A stretch of DNA of 64,000 bases, taken from assembly GCF_036245865.1 (NCBI RefSeq), contig NZ_BTTW01000002.1:682001-746000 (forward strand), read 5' to 3'. The position numbers were made by a program, and so were the translations under genes. Each line of letters begins with the position of its first letter. Position 1 is the stretch's first letter. This document shows positions 61,727 to 64,000 of the stretch, piece after piece. The DNA comes from Corallococcus caeni. Its GTDB lineage: Bacteria > Myxococcota > Myxococcia > Myxococcales > Myxococcaceae. Below the pieces are notes generated by a model, which saw only the letters and a program-made list of their open reading frames with translations, searched no databases and was not told the DNA's origin.

Positions 61727-62296
61727 TCACGTCTCCGACGAAGGAGGCGTGGGGGCGGGCAGGGGATAGAGGACGCGGTAGTCGATGCGGTGGTGGTAGG
61801 CCGCCAGATACGGCGCCCCCGCGATGTCGATGACCACCTGCTGGGGCGGCGTGGGCTGCTGGTTCATCCACGCCTCCGCCTCCGCCTTCGTGGCGAAGGA
61901 CAGGCCCGAGGGCGTGAGCCTCTGGTCCGCCATCTCCTGGAGATAGAACTCGAGTCGAGGCTGACGACCCAGGCCTCTCCACCCGCTCGTGGGATTGAAG
62001 AAGACGGAGAAGTACTCATCCGCCACCAGGATGGATGCAAACGACGGTGGACGTTTCTGGGCCATCAGCCAGGCATCGGCATCCTGCCGGGTGTCGAACC
62101 GGGCGATGGCCAGAGGCGGCGCGTAGGCCTCCAGGTTCCGGACGTAGTCCTCGAAATCGGCGGCCTGCCCTGTCGCGTCGATGAACTGGATGGCAGCCGC
62201 GGCGGTGCGCATCGCCTCTTCGCCCCCAGGAGTCTTCGGGGCATCGTCGAGCAGGACGCGCCCGAGCACTTCAATCTGGTCGAAGAGGCTGGTCAT
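61727..62296 (-). CDS. Uncharacterised partner of the lipoprotein gene
   Basis: 189 residues, no signal, no membrane helix. Two halves each with an F.T..(E/D)A..W element (ARFDTRQDADAWLMAQ; LSFATKAEAEAWMNQQ) suggest an internal repeat. Start ATG overlaps the lipoprotein stop (ATGA). By position it could be an immunity protein for a SitA-like lipoprotein; family not recognised. Confidence 0.65.
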   Translation of the reverse strand: MTSLFDQIEVLGRVLLDDAPKTPGGEEAMRTAAAAIQFIDATGQAADFEDYVRNLEAYAPPLAIARFDTRQDADAWLMAQKRPPSFASILVADEYFSVFFNPTSGWRGLGRQPRLEFYLQEMADQRLTPSGLSFATKAEAEAWMNQQPTPPQQVVIDIAGAPYLAAYHHRIDYRVLYPLPAPTPPSSET

Positions 62297-62922
62297 GGAC
62301 GGGTTTCCGCAAGAGGGAGGACGGAAGCACTGTCGTGGGCTGTCATGAGCAACGCTGGGGCCAGGATGATCAGCCCCGCGCTCGCGGAGACAACAACAAA
62401 GGCGACCCCTGCGATGACGATGACGCTGCCCACAAGCAGGGATTCGCGGTGGCGGCTCGCCCAGTCAGACAGTGCCTCGGTGGAGGACAACTCCTGGGGA
62501 CGAAGCTTCTCCAGTTCGAGGCAGTCCTTGTAGGCCGGCTCGCACTGCCTGACGCAGTGGTCATTCTTTCCGCCCGTGCCTCGCGGGATGCGGACATGGC
62601 CATATCCACGAGGCAGAGGAGTGCTCATACACTGCTGGATGCACTCGACGTTCTCCGCATCGCAGTCCCGCACGGAGCGCGCGGTCCGCACGATGCGCCG
62701 GCCCTCGGGCGCCCTCACGTAGGGGGCGAGGTCGAACTCCCCCGCCGGCCGCCACTCCTGGGTGAAGCTCCCATCCGGGGCCTCCCGCAGGAGCAACACC
62801 CGCCGGGGCAGCTCTTCCTGTGAGGGCGGAGGCACCGCCGCGCGGGTGGCTCCACAGGCCGCGAGCCACAGGCACAGCGCCACGGCCGTGACGCCCCTCC
62901 CGACCTGAGCCCCGACATGCAT
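62293..62922 (-). CDS. SitA-like delivery lipoprotein lacking a toxin domain
   Basis: 209 residues. Signal with lipobox LAAC. The mature part has paired cysteines (CDAENVECIQQC, CVRQCEPAYKDC) and ends with a hydrophobic helix GSVIVIAGVAFVVVSASAGL. This layout matches the N-terminal portion of myxobacterial toxin lipoproteins; in those a nuclease or other toxin follows, but here only ~18 residues follow. It is either a truncated toxin or a stand-alone carrier. ATG at 62922. Confidence 0.6.
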   Translation of the reverse strand: MHVGAQVGRGVTAVALCLWLAACGATRAAVPPPSQEELPRRVLLLREAPDGSFTQEWRPAGEFDLAPYVRAPEGRRIVRTARSVRDCDAENVECIQQCMSTPLPRGYGHVRIPRGTGGKNDHCVRQCEPAYKDCLELEKLRPQELSSTEALSDWASRHRESLLVGSVIVIAGVAFVVVSASAGLIILAPALLMTAHDSASVLPLAETRP

Positions 62923-62972
62923 CCTTCCACCCAAGCAGAACCCCGGGTGGAAGTCATGTCACCGCGAACCGC

Positions 62973-64000
62973 TCAGAACGCGGAGCCGTTCGCGCGGTAG
63001 CCCGGGGTCGACGCGTAGAGGTAGCCCCCCACGTTGTAGCAGAGGTCCCAGCTCCCCGTGGCGCTCCTGTCCGGGGAGCGGTTGAACGAATAGCCCTGGG
63101 TCACGGTGACGTTGGAGCTCTGGTACGAATGGCTGTCCTGCACCGTGCCGTCCGCGCGCACCAGGTACACCGCGTCGCCCGCGCCACCCTGGTTGACGCC
63201 CTTGTCGAACCGCAGCCCGTAGCCACCATTGTTGGCATACGTCGCATACGTCGCCCCCACCGGCACCGCGGACACCCCCGAGTACACCACGTACGCCTTG
63301 CCCGCCGGCAGCACCGTGCCCGTCACGAACGTGTGCCGCGCCGCCTCCACGCCCGAGTACGACTTCGCGTCGTGGATCTTCCAGCCACTCAGGTCCACCG
63401 ACCCTGGACCCGCGTTGTAGATCTCCACGAACTGCTGGTCGTAGTCCGGCGTCGTCCCGCCCCCGGGCGGCGGGTAGGGCTGCGGCAGGTACTCGTTGAT
63501 GAACACCGTCTGCGTCGGCCGCGTCATCGTGAACGCTCCGTCGCTCACGTCCGCCACGTCCGCGCGCGCCGCGTCCGCCACTCGCACCCGCGCGGCCGTG
63601 GAGGACTCGCTCGGCACCGTCCACGTGTAGCGCCCGGTGGACGCCGCCACGTTGGACGCCACCGTGCGCCACACCGTCCCGTCCAGCGTGTACGTGAGGT
63701 TCACCTGCGACACGTTGCTCGACGTCCAGGTGATGTTGAACGTCGTGCCCGCCTGCAGCGTCTCACCGCCATTGGGCGCCGTGACCTTCACGCTGCCCGC
63801 CTGCGCGACCGAGCCGAAGTTGAACCGGCTGAAGATGGGGTAGTGGTCCGACGTGGTGTTCTTGTAGCTGACGATGTTCGGCCTGAGCACCTCCGCGGAG
63901 TTCGCCACGTAGTAGGCCGCCAGCTCGTTGGTCACCAACTGGTGGTCGATGAACTGGCTGTTGCTCACCGTCGAGCGCTCACCGGACTCCGACAGCGGCT
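62973..64000 (-). CDS. Secreted nuclease-like protein with lamin-tail domain, 5' end outside window
   Basis: The frame is open to the right edge (reading PLSESGERSTVSNSQF), so the N-terminus is missing. The start of the visible part, with SDHYPIF, is the end of an endonuclease/exonuclease/phosphatase (DNase I-like) domain. An Ig-like segment (VTAPNGGETLQAGTTFNITW) and a lamin-tail domain (VFINEYLPQPYPP, QFVEIYNAG, DLSGWKIHD) follow, ending in the C-terminus. This is the design of extracellular nucleases in predatory bacteria. Visible part 342 residues. Confidence 0.82.
   Translation of the reverse strand, partial: PLSESGERSTVSNSQFIDHQLVTNELAAYYVANSAEVLRPNIVSYKNTTSDHYPIFSRFNFGSVAQAGSVKVTAPNGGETLQAGTTFNITWTSSNVSQVNLTYTLDGTVWRTVASNVAASTGRYTWTVPSESSTAARVRVADAARADVADVSDGAFTMTRPTQTVFINEYLPQPYPPPGGGTTPDYDQQFVEIYNAGPGSVDLSGWKIHDAKSYSGVEAARHTFVTGTVLPAGKAYVVYSGVSAVPVGATYATYANNGGYGLRFDKGVNQGGAGDAVYLVRADGTVQDSHSYQSSNVTVTQGYSFNRSPDRSATGSWDLCYNVGGYLYASTPGYRANGSAF

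Overview
The window is a very GC-rich stretch (most third codon positions are G or C) of a myxobacterial chromosome. The lineage is inferred from content: a TraA-dependent-type lipoprotein toxin family, a DUF2381/serine-threonine kinase pair, an MglA-like GTPase, PilT paralogues, a Che gene cluster and many lipoproteins. Corallococcus, Myxococcus or a close relative is the best guess, but no rRNA or full tRNA is present to settle it.

Left part (1-18.4 kb). A 5'-truncated sulfatase is followed by a minus-strand defence island. Its core is a complete class 1 DISARM operon in the order drmD, drmMI, drmA, drmB, drmC (16542 down to 3580). It is bracketed by two direct copies of a toxin/immunity-like cassette: a lipoprotein N-terminus, a PD-(D/E)XK-like nuclease in another frame, and a DUF3396 protein. 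Both copies carry the same apparent one-base frame disruption inside a 213-bp block that is identical between them. The downstream copy starts 6 bp after drmC.

Middle part (18.4-41.7 kb). Mostly housekeeping or accessory core genes: an EamA exporter, hrcA, a YegS-type lipid kinase, a basic histone-tail-like protein, a HAD phosphatase, two lipoproteins, a site-2 protease coupled to a zinc-ribbon membrane protein, a DinG-type helicase, a TonB-dependent receptor, pilT and a larger PilT paralogue, a GNAT acetyltransferase, an MglA-like GTPase coupled to a PocR-domain histidine kinase, an MgtC/DUF4010 membrane protein, an aquaporin fused to a degenerate ArsC-like domain, and thiL.

Chemosensory and cofactor part (41.7-50.1 kb). 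A plus-strand cluster encodes an MCP, CheW, CheY, CheA and a CheC-type phosphatase, followed by larB and larC for the nickel-pincer cofactor and a convergent glyoxalase-like protein.

Right part (50.1-64 kb). A DUF6311-like membrane protein and a lipoprotein are followed by a tightly coupled three-gene unit: an ECF-type sigma factor with a C-terminal hydrophobic tail, a zinc-finger anti-sigma-like membrane protein, and an exported caspase-fold protein with an EF-hand and a probable beta-barrel C-terminus. Just upstream lie the 3' half of a tRNA-Arg(CCG) and a fragment of a YhcG/DUF1016 nuclease, the scar of an old island. Then come a DUF2381/kinase pair, an uncharacterised gene, a beta-barrel protein, a lipoprotein/partner pair that looks like a toxin delivery domain without a toxin, and the 3' part of a secreted nuclease-like protein with a lamin-tail domain. 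DISARM itself is known. The least familiar items are its toxin-cassette brackets and the sigma/anti-sigma/caspase unit.
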